This document shows, in pieces, positions 23,160-35,555 of a stretch of DNA of 64,000 nt (positions within the stretch are counted from its first letter, which is position 1; each line of letters begins with the position of its first letter). The position numbers were made by a program, and so were the translations under genes. The DNA comes from Rhyzopertha dominica. Lineage: Eukaryota; Arthropoda; Insecta; Coleoptera; Bostrichidae. The stretch is from assembly GCA_025024175.1 (NCBI GenBank), contig QCXZ01000003.1:40448257-40512256 (forward strand), read 5' to 3'. The notes under the pieces were generated by a model. That model searched no databases, was not told where the DNA came from, and was given only the letters and a program-made list of their open reading frames with translations.

Positions 23160-24340
23160 AAAAAAATATTAAGAAATGCCCGCAACACAAACGATCTACA
23201 GAAGTGCAATTTAATGGAAGTATATAAAAACCTTACACCCTTTGGGTACAAAAAGGTAATATAGTGTATTAGAAGTATGGAAAGGAAAGGAGAGAACAAA
23301 CTTTTGAACTTTAACGATGCGTTAGGCGTTAATTGTGCGTATTACCTAAGTAAAATGCGAAAAACTCCTGATTCCGTATATTAACAGAGCAAATCAGTTC
23401 ATCTGCAGAGTAGCTAAATAATGTCTACATTAATTGCTTTCGAGCATTAACGGTAACATAATATATATTTGGTAGCCCACTATATGCTTTATTGAGGTAA
23501 CTTGTTTGTGTCTTCCCTCATGTTTATTTTTTGTATATGAATGACTTCAGGTATGTTTCTTTTATTCAATGATTTTTTCAAGGCCATCCACCCTGTCAAA
23601 GGCAAAGCGATGTTCAGTCTCACAGGGATGGAAGAATAATGCAGTTTTATCAGACGAGAGAGAGTTACAGTGATATTTATGTAAGAATAATAGTATAATG
23701 GTATCGGTGTTTATAAGCCACGTGATTTGCGGCTGAATCTGTCTTTGTTTGGTTTTTTGGAAGTAATTGACTTAGGGTTGTGACGTTGGTTAAAGAATAA
23801 GTGTGAAAAGCAAAAAAAAATAAGCCGAGTGGGGAAAAGTTTAATAAGTTTAACGTAGTGCTTTGACTGAATGTGAATTATAGTAATGACTGCAAAAGAG
23901 CACTATTGCTGTCGCTAATTAGCTTCTTAAACAAAAAAGGTTCCTATATGCCAAACAAACCAAGAACAAAAAATATTACTTTAAATACAACATTACCTAA
24001 TTAGTTAGATAAAGGGTACATATCGTAAAAGTAGAATTAGAATAAGGTTTTGGAGCTAGGAGAGCAAACCTAAATCTGCAACTGATGGAAGAAGTAAGCA
24101 GCTCTTGAGACTCTATCAACCCAATATTTTATCAAAAACTGGAATAAGTACCTATCATTTATACAGCTATTCTAACTATTGGTTGATGTTAGAGACATTG
24201 TTGCACCACTTAGGCAGGAACTAAATTTGGAGAATTCAAGAGGTGTACATAGGGAGAAGTTGTTGACAAGCCTATTAAAGTAAACCAACAAACGATCAAT
24301 GGACAAACCGTTCGAAATAAAAAATCTTGAATCTTTGGCA
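23160..24340. other. AT-rich intergenic DNA, nothing recognised
   Basis: No gene or repeat recognised on either strand. Confidence 0.45.
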
Positions 24341-24344
24341 ATAA

Positions 24345-24725
24345 ACGTTTAGCAATTCATGTGGGCTTTCTAGTCAAGAAGTCGCATTACCTCCGGGCTT
24401 TGGTTCCGGGACGAACGGCGTTTGCTTTAAAACATTCCCGTCGCGAAAGCGACCAAAACGAGTTTAAGCACGAGCTTTACTATTTTCATTCCAACAACGG
24501 TAGCATCGGCTTTTTGTCTTTGTTTAGGGGCACGTGAAATTCCCCGTCCCCTTTTCCATGGCATGTAGCGTTAATGGAATGTGAAGTGCGTGCATCCCGC
24601 TCCGCTGCTGCCGTACAGGAGGGATATTTCATTTTACATCGTTTGTCAGGTTCGCGTGTTTGTCGTCTGGGCCACCCTGTTGCCAAATCAAGCATTTGAT
24701 CTTCAAATAGATCAACTGCACTCAT
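24345..24725. promoter_or_regulatory. GC-richer island, candidate regulatory element
   Basis: About 380 bp with higher GC and CpG than the flanks and no family-like ORF. A CACGTG E-box at 24531-24536 sits between GGGG and AAATTCCCC, giving a Rel/Dorsal-like half pattern. It could be an enhancer, promoter or unknown exon. The 79-codon minus-strand ORF resembles nothing. Confidence 0.3.
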
Positions 24726-24729
24726 AACT

Positions 24730-26215
24730 TAATTAGGTGGCACGATCTTGTTTTTACAGAACCTTAAGCCCCAATTTATGACTGTTAAATTTGCAGAAAC
24801 GCACTTGAATATATACCTAATGCTTACAACAGTTCTTATGATATTAGGTTGGTTACTAATAAAAATTAAAAGAAATAAAGGAAAAGAAATATACTACCTG
24901 TTTCTTAAAATGGACAGGGACTGTGAAAACAGACATTAATTTAAGTTTGTTAAAATCGTACTCAGTTCTTTCATCATTTAAAGGATGGTGCTCGTATTTG
25001 ACCTAAATTTTGCTATTTTTTTCTTATATCCGGCAGGTTTGGATATTCTTTGTAATATTAGGAACGCACCTCCCTCCAAAAAAAATTGAAGCTGTACTTC
25101 TTTGTTACAACGAATTCTTTAAGGATTAATAACAGTTTCGGAATGTAATTGCTTCAATATTTCAGGTAATATATTTAATTACTAAAATGTGTAGAATAAT
25201 TTCTAATTTAAATTTAAGATAAGTTCTGTTATACACTGTAGTTTGTGCATTGTCTCTAACTATTTGATGGATAATTTGTCCACAAAATTCGTCAAAAATG
25301 TAGTACGAGAATTTTTTTGTTATTTAATAAGATATGATACAGAAGCTGCATTCAACCAATTCAACACGATCAAATTTTTTCATTTCAAAAACTACCAGTG
25401 TTTATAATCCTATAGAACAACTATCGTTTAACGCAGCTCTTGAAATTTGATAGAATATAGAGTTTTTGTTAAATTTTGCAAGTCTTTAGGGAACAATGAA
25501 AAAGACTGGCAAAATTTAATTTGACGCCACCCAGCATATCAATTTTTATTCCTAATAGTATCGTGCGGGACAGCCTGTTCGGTACCTGGAAATATCTACA
25601 AACTGGTGTTCTTAATAATTGGTTGGAAATAATCCCATATATCATGAGATCACGTTCATTGCTAATACTTATAATAAATATATACTGTCTGTACTATTTT
25701 AAATAAAACTTGGCGTTCATGTTTATTAGGGCAATGTAAGAAGTTATTTAAAACAAATGAGAAAATTGTATAGTAAGAACTATGGATAACTACACTAAGG
25801 ATGCCGAACAAACGATTCGGTAGCGTTCCTGTTCTTGAGGGCGAATTCAAGTTTTTACGGATTACCGATAAGTGGCGTCCCACGTTGTGTATAATTTTTG
25901 AATAAGTTAAGCCCAGTGTGACACAATTTCTTTTTTTACTGGGTAAACGTTAGATTTTCTTTTCATTTCAAGTTATAAAACCACAAATACCAACCATTCA
26001 GTTTATCGCCATAAGTACCTATAAAATTACCGTATAACAATGCTTATCGTAATATAACAATTCAGAAGCTATGTACTACCGCAAATTTATTAAAAACTCA
26101 ATGATAATGTTCAAAAAAACTTAAAAAGGCAAATGAAACTTGTGAAAGTACTTAATTTTTAAAAATAAAGCACTAACCCAGAAACATGACGCATGGCGTA
26201 ATCAATTTGTTGTAT
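24730..26215. other. AT-rich intergenic DNA, nothing recognised
   Basis: No gene or repeat recognised on either strand. Confidence 0.45.
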
Positions 26216-26222
26216 ATGTACT

Positions 26223-26530
26223 CACTAATGCAGTCATCGACTCAATAAGATGATCGACTTCCTCATGATGCGTCTCATTCCAGGCTACTTGTACAGCATC
26301 ATCAAGTGCAGAATGGGGTAAATTTTGCAATCCTACACCCCTAATGTTTCAGACGTGTTTAATGAGTGAAAGATCTCGAGACCTGGGTGGTCATGACAAC
26401 AATTTGAAGTTTATTTTTGCTAAAGGTGGTCCAAAGCAACTCGGATACATGTTGTCATGCTTTGGTTTGTTGAAAAATATGTCGAGGATGGTCATAAGGC
26501 AGTTCCATTACTTTCTGTATACGGGAGTTA
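26223..26530 (-). pseudogene. Tc1-like transposase C-terminal fossil
   Basis: On the minus strand the sequence reads PPRSRDLSLIKHV (equivalent of PARSPDLSPIEHV; the catalytic Glu is Lys) followed by LQNLPHSALDDAVQVAWNE and VDHLIESM, the usual C-terminal order in Tc1-like transposases. Stops occur within the block. No TIRs found. Confidence 0.6.
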
Positions 26531-26559
26531 ATAGTTTTCGGCTGCGCTTATGACACGGT

Positions 26560-26985
26560 TTATTTACAAAAATAACATTTATTTATAATGCATCAAAACA
26601 TTCTTCCCACACTCAATGCAATTTTGCGTGCGCAAAAGCCATTCTTCCAAGTATGTTTTCCAAAATCCTAGTCGTAGTTTATTTATTTGATTATTAAAGG
26701 CTTCAACCGCTCTTTAGATCGATATAAAACGTAAATGTCGGTAATTCATCGTTTACCCGCAGAAATAAGAAGTCTGGACTATACCGAAAATGACCCATTT
26801 ATTCTCGAGTTTGGTCATTCATATATTGAACTGTTCTAGCAACAGTGTTAGTTCGAGCGTTATCTACACGCAAAATGATCCTTCCTCTAAAACTGAGGAT
26901 TGCGATTTTCTCGAAGTCACCTTCATACTCTTGTTCGACCATCATACGCACCCAGAGGGAGTCTAGATTTGTGTCTAAAGACAAC
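26560..26985 (-). pseudogene. Mariner-type transposase fossil
   Basis: On the minus strand a VDNARTNTVARTVQ block (compare QDNARPHTAR), then MGHFRYSPDFLFL (compare HPPYSPDLAPSDY), then a degraded tail ending about 26570. Order and spacing match DD34D mariner transposases, but many residues are altered and several stops are present. It is next to, but distinct from, the Tc1-like fossil. Confidence 0.45.
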
Positions 26986-26989
26986 AGTA

Positions 26990-27560
26990 TGTCACTCCTG
27001 ATTCTAGTGTACTTATTAATGTCTAAGGATCAAAAGTCTATGAGGAAGATCTTGCTCTTCCTGTTCAGCCTTCTTGGTGTCACGCCCGACCCGCTACCGT
27101 GTTTAGACTTGTGTTCATTCAAGTAGCATTATCTCTAAGTCTAAGTCTTGTCAGACTTGCCAAGTTGTTAAAGATTGCATGTCTCTTTCCTGCAGACATA
27201 CTGACAAAACAAAGAAAGTTTAACTTCGCGAATCATCGCGCTATGCTCGGGATTCGCCGGTAGCAGCCCGTGTTACTATTTCTCGCATAATTAACTTACC
27301 AAGGGTTATCAAACGCTTCATGCTTGTTTATTGGATTGTGGCTTAGTTATAGCCACAATCCCCAAACCTAGAAATTTATATAGAAATTATTGTCAGGTAC
27401 GTTAAAAAATTTATATATTATTCGCAGTGTAGTGTAATGTTTACAGTTATCACAATAATTTATCATTCGGTGCAAATGTAAATACAAATTTAATGCAAGT
27501 TAAAATTAATTTTATGCCATGTTGTTTTCCGGCCTGCTTCCCACGTTGCTTGCTTGGTCT
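26990..27560. other. Intergenic DNA, nothing recognised
   Basis: No gene or repeat recognised on either strand. Confidence 0.4.
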
Positions 27561-27565
27561 TGACG

Positions 27566-27595
27566 TTTCGAAACTCATGTCGGTATCTTCCTCAG
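27566..27595 (-). ncRNA. Hammerhead-like motif (variant core with one extra base)
   Basis: Minus strand: CTGAGGA, an extra A, imperfect stem GATAC...GTTTC, then GAAACGTC. Penelope-like element termini often carry such CTGANGA...GAAAC signatures. The extra base between core and stem II and the mismatch in stem II argue against activity. Confidence 0.35.
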
Positions 27596-27599
27596 AAGT

Positions 27600-29060
27600 A
27601 GCTTTTCAAATACTAATAAATTGCTGCTCACAGACCTGCTGGTGGAATCACTACCTGACAACTACAAAATTTGACAACACTGTTTTCTGTGAGGTCGGAA
27701 AACGAGACGGACCCCTTAACAATTTACCTGGGATAATAATAACGCCTTATTTAGCGCTATTTATTACCAAAATTTCATTAGTACGCGAGTTATTGGTGCT
27801 GTCATGCGAACAGGCCGGTGCTAATGACATCTTTTTGGCAAAAAGGAGTGAGAAATGGCATCTAGACAGGGAAGTCACGGTATCACGTCGGCTAGTTGAC
27901 CATCTACAAATACACAATACTACTAAATATGAGCTTAATAAAAAAAGTATAAAAAGTTTTCATAATTTCTGTCCAAAGGTTTTTTGTTTACATTTAGTCA
28001 GCATTTGAAGATAACACAGACGTTTCAATTCTGCACCCTCGATTTTGGTTTTTGGTTTCGGAAGTAGCAAACACCAACAACTTGAACAAAATAAAATTGA
28101 AATCCCTATATTCGTCCTGTTGTAAGGCGACAATCTATTTTTCTTGCGTTCAAGACGAACCGGTACTAAATTTCTCAATGTAACATAATGGATCCGAAGT
28201 GATGTAGTCTTATCTCGGGCAAGCAGCCGGCATATAATAAACAGCGTGAGGCACAAGCAACCCCCGCACTTGCGCTATTAATATCAATACGTCTTGCATA
28301 ATGTTTGTCTGCAAAATATATCGTGAGGGTAGCACTGCTGAACAACTTTGTGCATAACCATCGAGTGGCGATGATCTGATCATTTTAAGTTTTCAAGTAG
28401 GGTGACGGGGTATGACGATTGCTTAAACGTTCGAGTTGTATGGTAAGTACATAGACCTGATATGCGTAATTAAACGTGGATTATAAACGCTAGGTAAATT
28501 ACAAAGTAAAATACGTGCATGGAGAAAAAGCATTTGCTTTGGTCAGGCGTACATCCACCGATACAGGCGTATTAAAGGTTTTTAGAGCATGAACACGACT
28601 GGAAATTAGTAAGGGGTTACCTTTAATACTTTAAAATATTAATACTCTTGTAATTGTTATAAAGACCTACGATAAAAGAGAACATGTAGGTATACAAGTA
28701 TTTTATAGTGCGATTTAGCAGTAACCTGTCAAGACTTATTTTGACTTATGCTTAGCAACTGATGTGTATTTAGATAATAGATACGTACATAATAAAATGT
28801 AATAAAAAATAATATAATACATTTCTTTCATTTTAAATGAGAGTCAAGACCCTAAGCATATGATTATTAATTTACACTTCTTTCATTGTCATGCATTTGA
28901 ACATTGGTGGGTAATGGCTGAACTGAAATAGTAAATGCATACGACGGGATATTGATAAGTTGTTAGTCTACTACAGAAAGGCTTACAAAGAATTTTAAGT
29001 GAAACTATAATACCGTATATAACATAATACCAGCAAGAAGAAAAAAATTATTAGAAACTA
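27600..29060. other. AT-rich DNA, nothing recognised
   Basis: The downstream side (minus) of the hammerhead-like motif may be part of a PLE end. No ORF with family similarity. The 171-codon plus-strand ORF at 27493-28008 looks like chance. Confidence 0.4.
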
Positions 29061-29066
29061 TAACGT

Positions 29067-29300
29067 TGTAACGTGATACGAGTGTTGGCAACCATGCATG
29101 GTAGCTGGCGTACGGGTATGCTGATCATGCAACACTTGTTATGTTGATGCAGCAGTTCTTGATGTTGGCAATTTGGGTCCGCNGNCGCGCTACGTAGAGT
29201 TAACGTTTTTTTGTATTAAGTTCGTTCTTNTTGTTTGCTTCCGTATTNGNTAAATCCACGAAACACATGCTAGCTAACAACAAGTGATTTAGTTATTACA
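29067..29300 (+). repeat. 5' LTR (approximate end)
   Basis: Matches the 3' LTR from 30733 with many substitutions and indels, so the insertion is old. Ns occur at 29183-29185, 29230, 29248 and 29250. Confidence 0.55.
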
Positions 29301-29399
29301 CTACCGCTAGGACCTTTGCGCGCCTACCGCATGGTATGCCAGCGTTTGGTTGTTAAACAAGTCAAAAGTTAACGAAAACGTCGCCAAACAATATACAAC

Positions 29400-30063
29400 A
29401 TGGATACTGAGTGCTCCCGCCGATCAAACCGCCAGTGGCGACTCACTCACGTTTCGCCGGCCGTGCAGCTGAAGATGTTGGGTCGTTCATCGACGCCATT
29501 ACCACATTCAAGGACTACGCAGGCGTGACCGACAAAAACGCATTACGCGGTTTACCGATGCTACTAACGGATGGTGCAGCCACCTGGTACCATAGCGTGA
29601 ACGACAATTTAACTACGTGTATCGAGAAATGTTCTCGAAAGAGCAGGAAGAAAGCCAAACGACTGACGTATTCATAAGTTTCTCATGACTTATTCTTCGA
29701 GCTACATGAAAAACAGACTGAATCGATCCAGCCGACATGATATATGGATTGCTACACCGCAGAATAGGCAAGCGTATCACGCAAGAAGATATAAAAACCT
29801 ACGATGATCCGCTACAACGCGCTAGCATGGTTGAACAGAGCAGAAGTAGTGAGCAGAAGAAAACATGTACCAACGAGCGAAACGAACAAAAAACAATCCG
29901 TCTTAGACCGTATTATGAACGTTGTTCTAGAATCCGACACACCATCGAGCATTGCCGTAGGCGCATTGCGAATGGGAAGAAGGAAGGTTACTTAGTAGAT
30001 GCCGTTAAACTAAAGCGCTATGGATATTCCGAGATATCGTTTCGAACTGTTCGCACTACCTAG
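29400..30063 (+). pseudogene. Ty3/gypsy-like Gag remnant
   Basis: Capsid protein fragment. The ATG at 29400 opens a short frame that shifts within four codons to the main frame: LPPIKPPV, FAGRAAEDVGSFIDAI and MLLTDGAATWYHSVND, typical Ty3-type capsid blocks. After about 29640 the frame shifts again. The frame from 29737 encodes MIYGLLHRRIGKRIT and a zinc-knuckle remnant YYERCSRIRHTIEHC, in which the first Cys of C-x2-C-x4-H-x4-C is Tyr. The coding region does not lead into a protease. Confidence 0.7.
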
Positions 30064-30079
30064 GCAACGGCTTAAGAAT

Positions 30080-30715
30080 ATAATACGATGTTGATCGAGG
30101 AGGTGTTTGCACCTAAGGGGTGCAAAATAGTCTCGGATAATGGTATTCAATTCGTGAGTAATGTGATCCAGAAGGTGACCCAGTAAAAAGGAAGAACAGA
30201 GACCTGAGGGTACAGTTGTATATTTTTGTGGGCGACAAACATAAGGAAATACTACAGTAAGCAGCGCTACGGGTTGAACACAGGCATTCTAAGTTTCGCG
30301 AGAACGTTACGGGCTCCAGACGACATAGAGCTTTGTGCCTCAAATCACGCCTTATATGAGGGAATTCGCTAAAGTTTGTTTCGACAAGTCGCAAGCTTAT
30401 ACTACCCGAAAAGAACAAGTGAAAGATGTGCGCAGATAAACGGCGCAGCGTCCATGAATCGTTGGAACCGGGTGAAGTCGTCTTAGTAAAGACCCGTATA
30501 TTGAGTCAAAGGGAAGGGTGTTGCGGCTAAATTAATGCAAGATGCAGCCCTGCTGCATACGATATTGAGGAGCCGAGTGGCAACACTGTAGGAATGTACC
30601 ACGTAGAAGATCTCCAACGGTACGTGACCCCGGAGATGACAGCAACTCCGACTACGCTGGTGCCGAAGAGGAAACGTGGACAAACAAGAAAGGTCAGGTG
30701 CTAGCTCCTACGTCG
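30080..30715 (+). pseudogene. Ty3/gypsy-like integrase C-terminal remnant
   Basis: Reads EEVFAPKGCKIVSDNGIQFVS (second catalytic Asp in SDNG near 30136), then in other frames LRAPDDIE, PGEVVLVKT and NTVGMYHVEDLQRYV, the usual order in the Ty3 integrase C-terminal region. Several stops and shifts. It ends just before the purine tract. Confidence 0.7.
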
Positions 30716-30732
30716 GGGCGCTAGAGGGGGAG

Positions 30733-31020
30733 TGTATAACGTGCTGTGCGTCGCGGATACAAGTGTTGGCAACCATGCAAAGTAGCTGGCGTCGTGATAC
30801 GCTGATCATGGAACGATAGCAGTGTCATGATAGTTTTTGACGGGGGTAATTTGTATTTGCCGACGCGCTACACAGAATTAACGTTTTGCTTTGTCCTTTT
30901 TGTTTGCATTAAATTCGGTCCTGTTGTTTGCTATCGTAATTTTATCGTTTCACCAATATACGGTGTTAGAACCACAAATCGTGTCTCATTTTTTTCTACA
31001 ACATAAAGGTGATACGAGCG
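30733..31020 (+). repeat. 3' LTR (approximate end)
   Basis: Begins TGTATAACG right after the purine tract. Shares GTTGGCAACCATGCA, AGCTGGCGT and a GCGCTAC...GAGTTAACG/ACAGAATTAACG block with the 5' LTR. Confidence 0.6.
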
Positions 31021-31039
31021 CCACAACACTTTTTTTATT

Positions 31040-31740
31040 ACTCAATATACGAACTTTCCTACTTTATTGAATAGAGAGTGGTTCTGTAGCACCTTCAAGC
31101 TTTGCAAAATAGCTCTTTTTCATGTTCAGCTATTTAACTTTCTACAGCTCTTGCGTCTTGCGTTCTCAGTTTGAGAAATATATAGTAGCTAAATGGGGCT
31201 AAGTCAGATGAATATGGAGGATGGTTTAACAGTTAGAACCTCAAAGTTTAGAGTTTTGTTTGTTGCAATGTGCGACTCGCATGCAGGCGTATTGTTCTGC
31301 AAGAACAACGAACCTTTGGCGACCATTCTGCGCTTTCTTAAAAAATATTTTTGCTTAATATTGCCAACAATTGTTGATAATAATTTTCTGTTATTGTTTG
31401 TCTTTCCTCAGATAGTCAATGAAGATGTGATGACTACTATAAACAAAAACTGAAGCACGAGCTTTTTCAATCTATTTTCGGACCAGCCATCTTTTTGATC
31501 TTAGACAATCAGAGTGCATCCTTTCCATTAACTGGTGTTGTCTTAAAAGTATATTTAGATTTTATATCATTGGTGACAACTCTGTAATGTAATGAACTCG
31601 TTCATATGAAATGCCTAGTGTCTCAGGAAAATATTTGGTCTATTTGATAATATGTCATGGGCCGTATCGATGTTTTCAGGGTTTGATACAGAAATGAGTC
31701 TTCAAGGACTCCTTTAAAAGAGCAGTTTAATTTTTGACTG
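31040..31740 (-). pseudogene. Fossil mariner (DD34D-type) transposase
   Basis: Minus-strand fragments line up with mariner transposases: DPENIDTAHDIL (N-terminal), RMHSDCLRSKRW, IFIDYLRKDKQ (compare LIDYLEKGKT), a degraded HQDNAPAH region, then ILHIHLT.PHLA (compare HPPYSPDLAPSD). All catalytic residues are altered and stops are frequent. The copy is very old. No TIRs detected. Confidence 0.5.
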
Positions 31741-31749
31741 TGGCATAAA

Positions 31750-32535
31750 AAGGGCAGACATCAAGAAGCGGAATCCTCCATCCCCCCGTACAGGTACTTT
31801 GCTGTGGATTTTCGCTTGCGACTGACGCGCTTTTTTTTTAATATAACTTTTAATATTGTTTAACCCTTTAACCTATTTATCCTCTTTATCAATACTCATC
31901 GTACATTTGCAGTTATAGGTTAGTTTATGAAATACTGAATTCACACCGTCAGATCTTATTTTATTACACATCGTTTTGTAAAAAAAGCTTTGATGGTGGT
32001 TTTCTTGGCTAGTGTTTACAAAGCGAGTAGCTTGAGAGAGAACTGATGTTATTAAAATGAAATAGAATACTCAATTATATACAGGCTTTTATGGAATGGT
32101 CTCACTAGAATTTTAGGGTGCGCTTAGAAGGCAAGATGTAGTTGAAAATCATAATAAAATTATTTTGATGAAATAGATTTCTAAAAATGAAAATGTTTCC
32201 CACTGTTTGGGAGACTGCTAAAAAATCTTGCTCTGGGCACAAAAATTGCTTAGGTTTTGCTTAAAAGCTTATTGTTGCTTGTTAACTATTGTACATTTAC
32301 TACTATCACAGTCAAAGCATCAAAATGACTTTATTTTGAAATTTAATTTAAAGTTTCGTATGCCCGAATATTAATCGGAGAATACGCAGATATGCATTTT
32401 GTGTAAGAGACATGTAGTGGCAATGCTAGTGCTGCTATCTGAAGGTACGAAGAGTATTTTCAAAGGAGATAGGAAAACTATTCTTGGTGTAGCATAACGA
32501 CCGGTTCAGTGTTACCAAAGAATCAAGATATAGAT
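31750..32535. other. AT-rich intergenic DNA, nothing recognised
   Basis: No gene or repeat recognised on either strand. Confidence 0.45.
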
Positions 32536-32545
32536 AGAGAACTAG

Positions 32546-32700
32546 ATGCACGAATGGTGGATATGGAATAGGAGAACTTTGCTCAAAGCTGATGACAATA
32601 CTTCAGCAAGTACTCGACAGATAACTAGAGAATTGGGAGATAGCCATCGGACAACTTCTTGTCAATCCATATTATTTACAAGGATTACAAAACTTAAGTG
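32546..32700 (+). pseudogene. Mariner-type helix-turn-helix fragment
   Basis: Reads LLKADDNTSASTRQITRELGDSH, resembling the second helix-turn-helix of mariner transposases (STREIA.ELG.SH.T). Only about 35 codons are recognisable. Opposite strand to the fossil at 31040-31740. Confidence 0.4.
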
Positions 32701-32704
32701 CAAA

Positions 32705-33825
32705 CTATTTTTCTTGTACACGACGAATTTGTTAATGTCTCGTACAAAAATTAGCAGCAGAACACTCTCAATTTTTTAAGTGTACATTTTCTAGGTGTTT
32801 GCGGATGATAAATGCCTTTGATGATCTGAAGAAACAAATGCGCAATTGTCAAGAAGAGCTGACACGGGTTAGCAGGTATTTTTTAAGACGCGCTAATGTT
32901 CATAGTAAGGCTATTTGTTAGTAAAGGATTTTGAACATTTATTGTAAAATTCTAATATTGGATTTGTTCTTCTGTTTTTGTGTTTATTTATTTGAAGGTT
33001 ATTTCGCAGTTCAACTGATTTACTAAAGTTTGATATAATAATTGTTGCGCTCGCGGCTGAAGTCCGTATTGATAGGTGATTCCGTGTTATTCGGCCGTAG
33101 TGAGCATTAGGTTTGATCAACGTAGCAGGAAAATTTGGGCTGAATTACTGTTTCGATAACAATTGCTAACATGACAATTTTTGACGAAGTATGCAATGGA
33201 TTTTTAAAAACATAAATGTGACAGTGATAAACTAAATCCATCGTAAGTCTATTGTTCGATTTCTTCTTGCTAAACAATTAGCTTTTAACAAAACGATTAC
33301 TTTTCTTTATTACCACAAGCCAAATTAAACATCAGTTATCAAACGATTGTAAAGTACTTACTTATTTTTGACATAATCACTGATCCAAAAAGAGAATTAT
33401 ATATAAAATATTGCTGCATAAATGAATCCTGAATTTCTTGGGATTCTATTTCTTAAGAGTGTTAACTATACCGTTATTTCTTTCTGGGACTGAGACTGAG
33501 ACATCAGCGTAAAAAGGGTTTGCAGGGTTCTTAAGTTATTCTAAAAGAAGATATTCCAAAAAGTGAAACTAGAAATGTCTATTAAACTATTTTATATATA
33601 ACTGTGTTCCCTAAATGTTCTATTGGTATCATTGCATTAAGCTTTTAGAACTAACAAATGCCATCAAGATGGTAATGCAATCGCGTATGAGTTGTTGCGT
33701 AGAACAGCTGAATGCGCGACATAAACAATACCGTACACTTTCCGACCAGTTCCATCCACTGACGATGTAGACTTATTTTCGTCACAATTTTTGAACAAAA
33801 TAAATCTTGTCGCACGTGAATTGTG
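32705..33825. other. AT-rich intergenic DNA, nothing recognised
   Basis: No gene or repeat recognised on either strand. Confidence 0.45.
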
Positions 33826-33829
33826 ACTC

Positions 33830-34150
33830 TCCTGCTTGAAAACCCTTTTACATTATTAACATCTCCAGTTTTAACTGCGAGGCTCCTCGTGCGACCGGGA
33901 TGCGTTCTCCCTTTGTACGTCACGTCCGCTAAAATTCCCACGTCGCGAGCGTCTCTGCTGGAATAGAAAAATTCAAATGTCTGCAGATGAAAATATATGA
34001 GTTTCAGCAAAGCCTGATCCGATATAAAGTAGATAAAATACGAATACAAAAGGTAGATGTCGCCTCCCCGACGACAATGGAATAAAATATTCTTCCGTTT
34101 ATGGAATGGATGGCTTTCGAACATTTGCTCCCAGAATTTGTCATGTAAAT
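33830..34150. promoter_or_regulatory. GC-richer island, candidate conserved non-coding DNA
   Basis: Locally elevated GC and CpG (CGTCACGTCCG, CACGTCGCGAGCG) within AT-rich DNA. A 157-codon minus-strand ORF covers it but has no domain or family resemblance, and its length may simply follow the base composition. Confidence 0.25.
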
Positions 34151-34154
34151 AAAA

Positions 34155-35550
34155 GAGGATACGTTGCCCTGGGTATATTCAGAGAGGCGTTACTATGCAA
34201 CGCGTACTTGAATGTCTCATAAGTAAGAATTTCTATTCGTTCCTGTGCAAGTATTTCGAGGAGGAATTAAATACCTGTCTTTTCAATCGGTCGCAGTCTG
34301 TCTCTGCGCCGAATAGAGAATAAAACTGCAGTGACACTAGTGTCGAATTCGATGTATCTGCAAGTTGATTATAATGACAATTTCGTAATTCACGTGTGTG
34401 TGGTTGAACAAATGACCCTTAATTTAATTTGCTGGTTTCAAAAACAGCATCTTTTTAATTGCACTTTCCTCTAGCGCCAAATAAGCTAATTATGCTTCGT
34501 ACAATCTATATGTGATTTTACTGTAAGTAAGACGTTTAATACTTAAAATCGCAGATCCTGAGGCAGGAATCGATTCTCAACTACATTGTATTTAATTCCA
34601 AATCCCAGAATGTGACATTATGGTGAAGATCCGGGTAGCAGGTTCAGTTCCGCATGATATATTCCATATATATATATATATATATATATGATTTGGACAA
34701 AGGTGATCAGCGTTCAGTTCGTGAGCCAAAAACGTGTATTCCCAAATACATATATTCCAACGGATTGCAAATTTCCTTGCTACGATAGACAAGTGCACTG
34801 AAATAGTGGTTGGAATATAAACAGAATGTAGTTTTGATTACAAGGGGGTGGGGTTCTTGTCGATGACGTCCAAGGAGTAAATTGGTTCCAGTATTGCTGA
34901 CGGTGGGTGTCGCAAGAGACTTTCGATTACCAAGGAGCATTAACTTTCGGCTTTTTGCGTTGCTAAACAGAAAATTTATTTATAAATCTGGTGTCGAAAT
35001 TAAAGCGAAGTTTCCTGTTTTTCTTTAACTTGTAGTAGTAGAGCGCAGAATCAAGTAAAGAAGATTAAGGTGTGAACTATCTGCTTCTCAAAAACCCCTA
35101 GCAACTACCCTAGCATATCGCTTTGGTTAACATTATAATATTAATTGAATGCCTGCGTAGCCGGCGCCAGCCACATTCATAACAACTTGTCGCAGGCGCA
35201 GGTTTCAATAATAATTTTAGGCGGCTACAGATGCTGCCGGCCCTGGAACTTGGAGTACTATTTTCTTGCCACCAAAATATAAGCAGTAGAGAGAGTACCA
35301 TAAGCATAACCTCATATTTACATTAAAGATTCTCTGTGTCACTCTGGCTATCTCTGTTGGCGTTCGTCCTTTCACCCTAAAATTGAAAGGCTGAAAGGCA
35401 CGCAGCTGTATGATCAAAATTTTTTTAATCTTTCAGCAAGTTGTATATGGCGAAACACATCGGTATGTACCATAGTGGACTTTGAAAATGAAGCGGCTTG
35501 GGCAAGCATATTCTCTGGGTTTGGAGCGGCGCTTTTGGAACTAGGTAATG
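34155..35550. other. Intergenic DNA with a (TA)n microsatellite
   Basis: A TA dinucleotide tract lies at about 34665-34689. A short GC-rich patch at 35155-35250 has no assignable role. No gene recognised. Confidence 0.5.
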
Positions 35551-35555
35551 CTCTT

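Larger units (their letters stand above)
29067..31020 (+). mobile_element. Ty3/gypsy-like LTR retrotransposon, internally deleted
   Basis: Diverged direct repeats begin TGTAACG at 29067 and TGTATAACG at 30733; both contain GTGTTGGCAACCATGCA and GTAGCTGGCGT. A purine tract (AGAGGGGGAG, 30723-30732) directly precedes the 3' LTR. Between them are a gag remnant and the end of an integrase; protease, RT and RNase H are missing. The exact LTR 3' boundaries (about 29300 and 31020) are uncertain, and several Ns lie in the 5' LTR. Confidence 0.7.

Noticed and set aside
27493..28008. 171-codon plus-strand ORF
   Set aside because: No domain or family pattern; it overlaps a PLE-like terminus on the other strand.
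33651..34124. 157-codon minus-strand ORF
   Set aside because: No recognisable domain; open frame is explained by the GC-richer patch. Kept only as a possible regulatory island.
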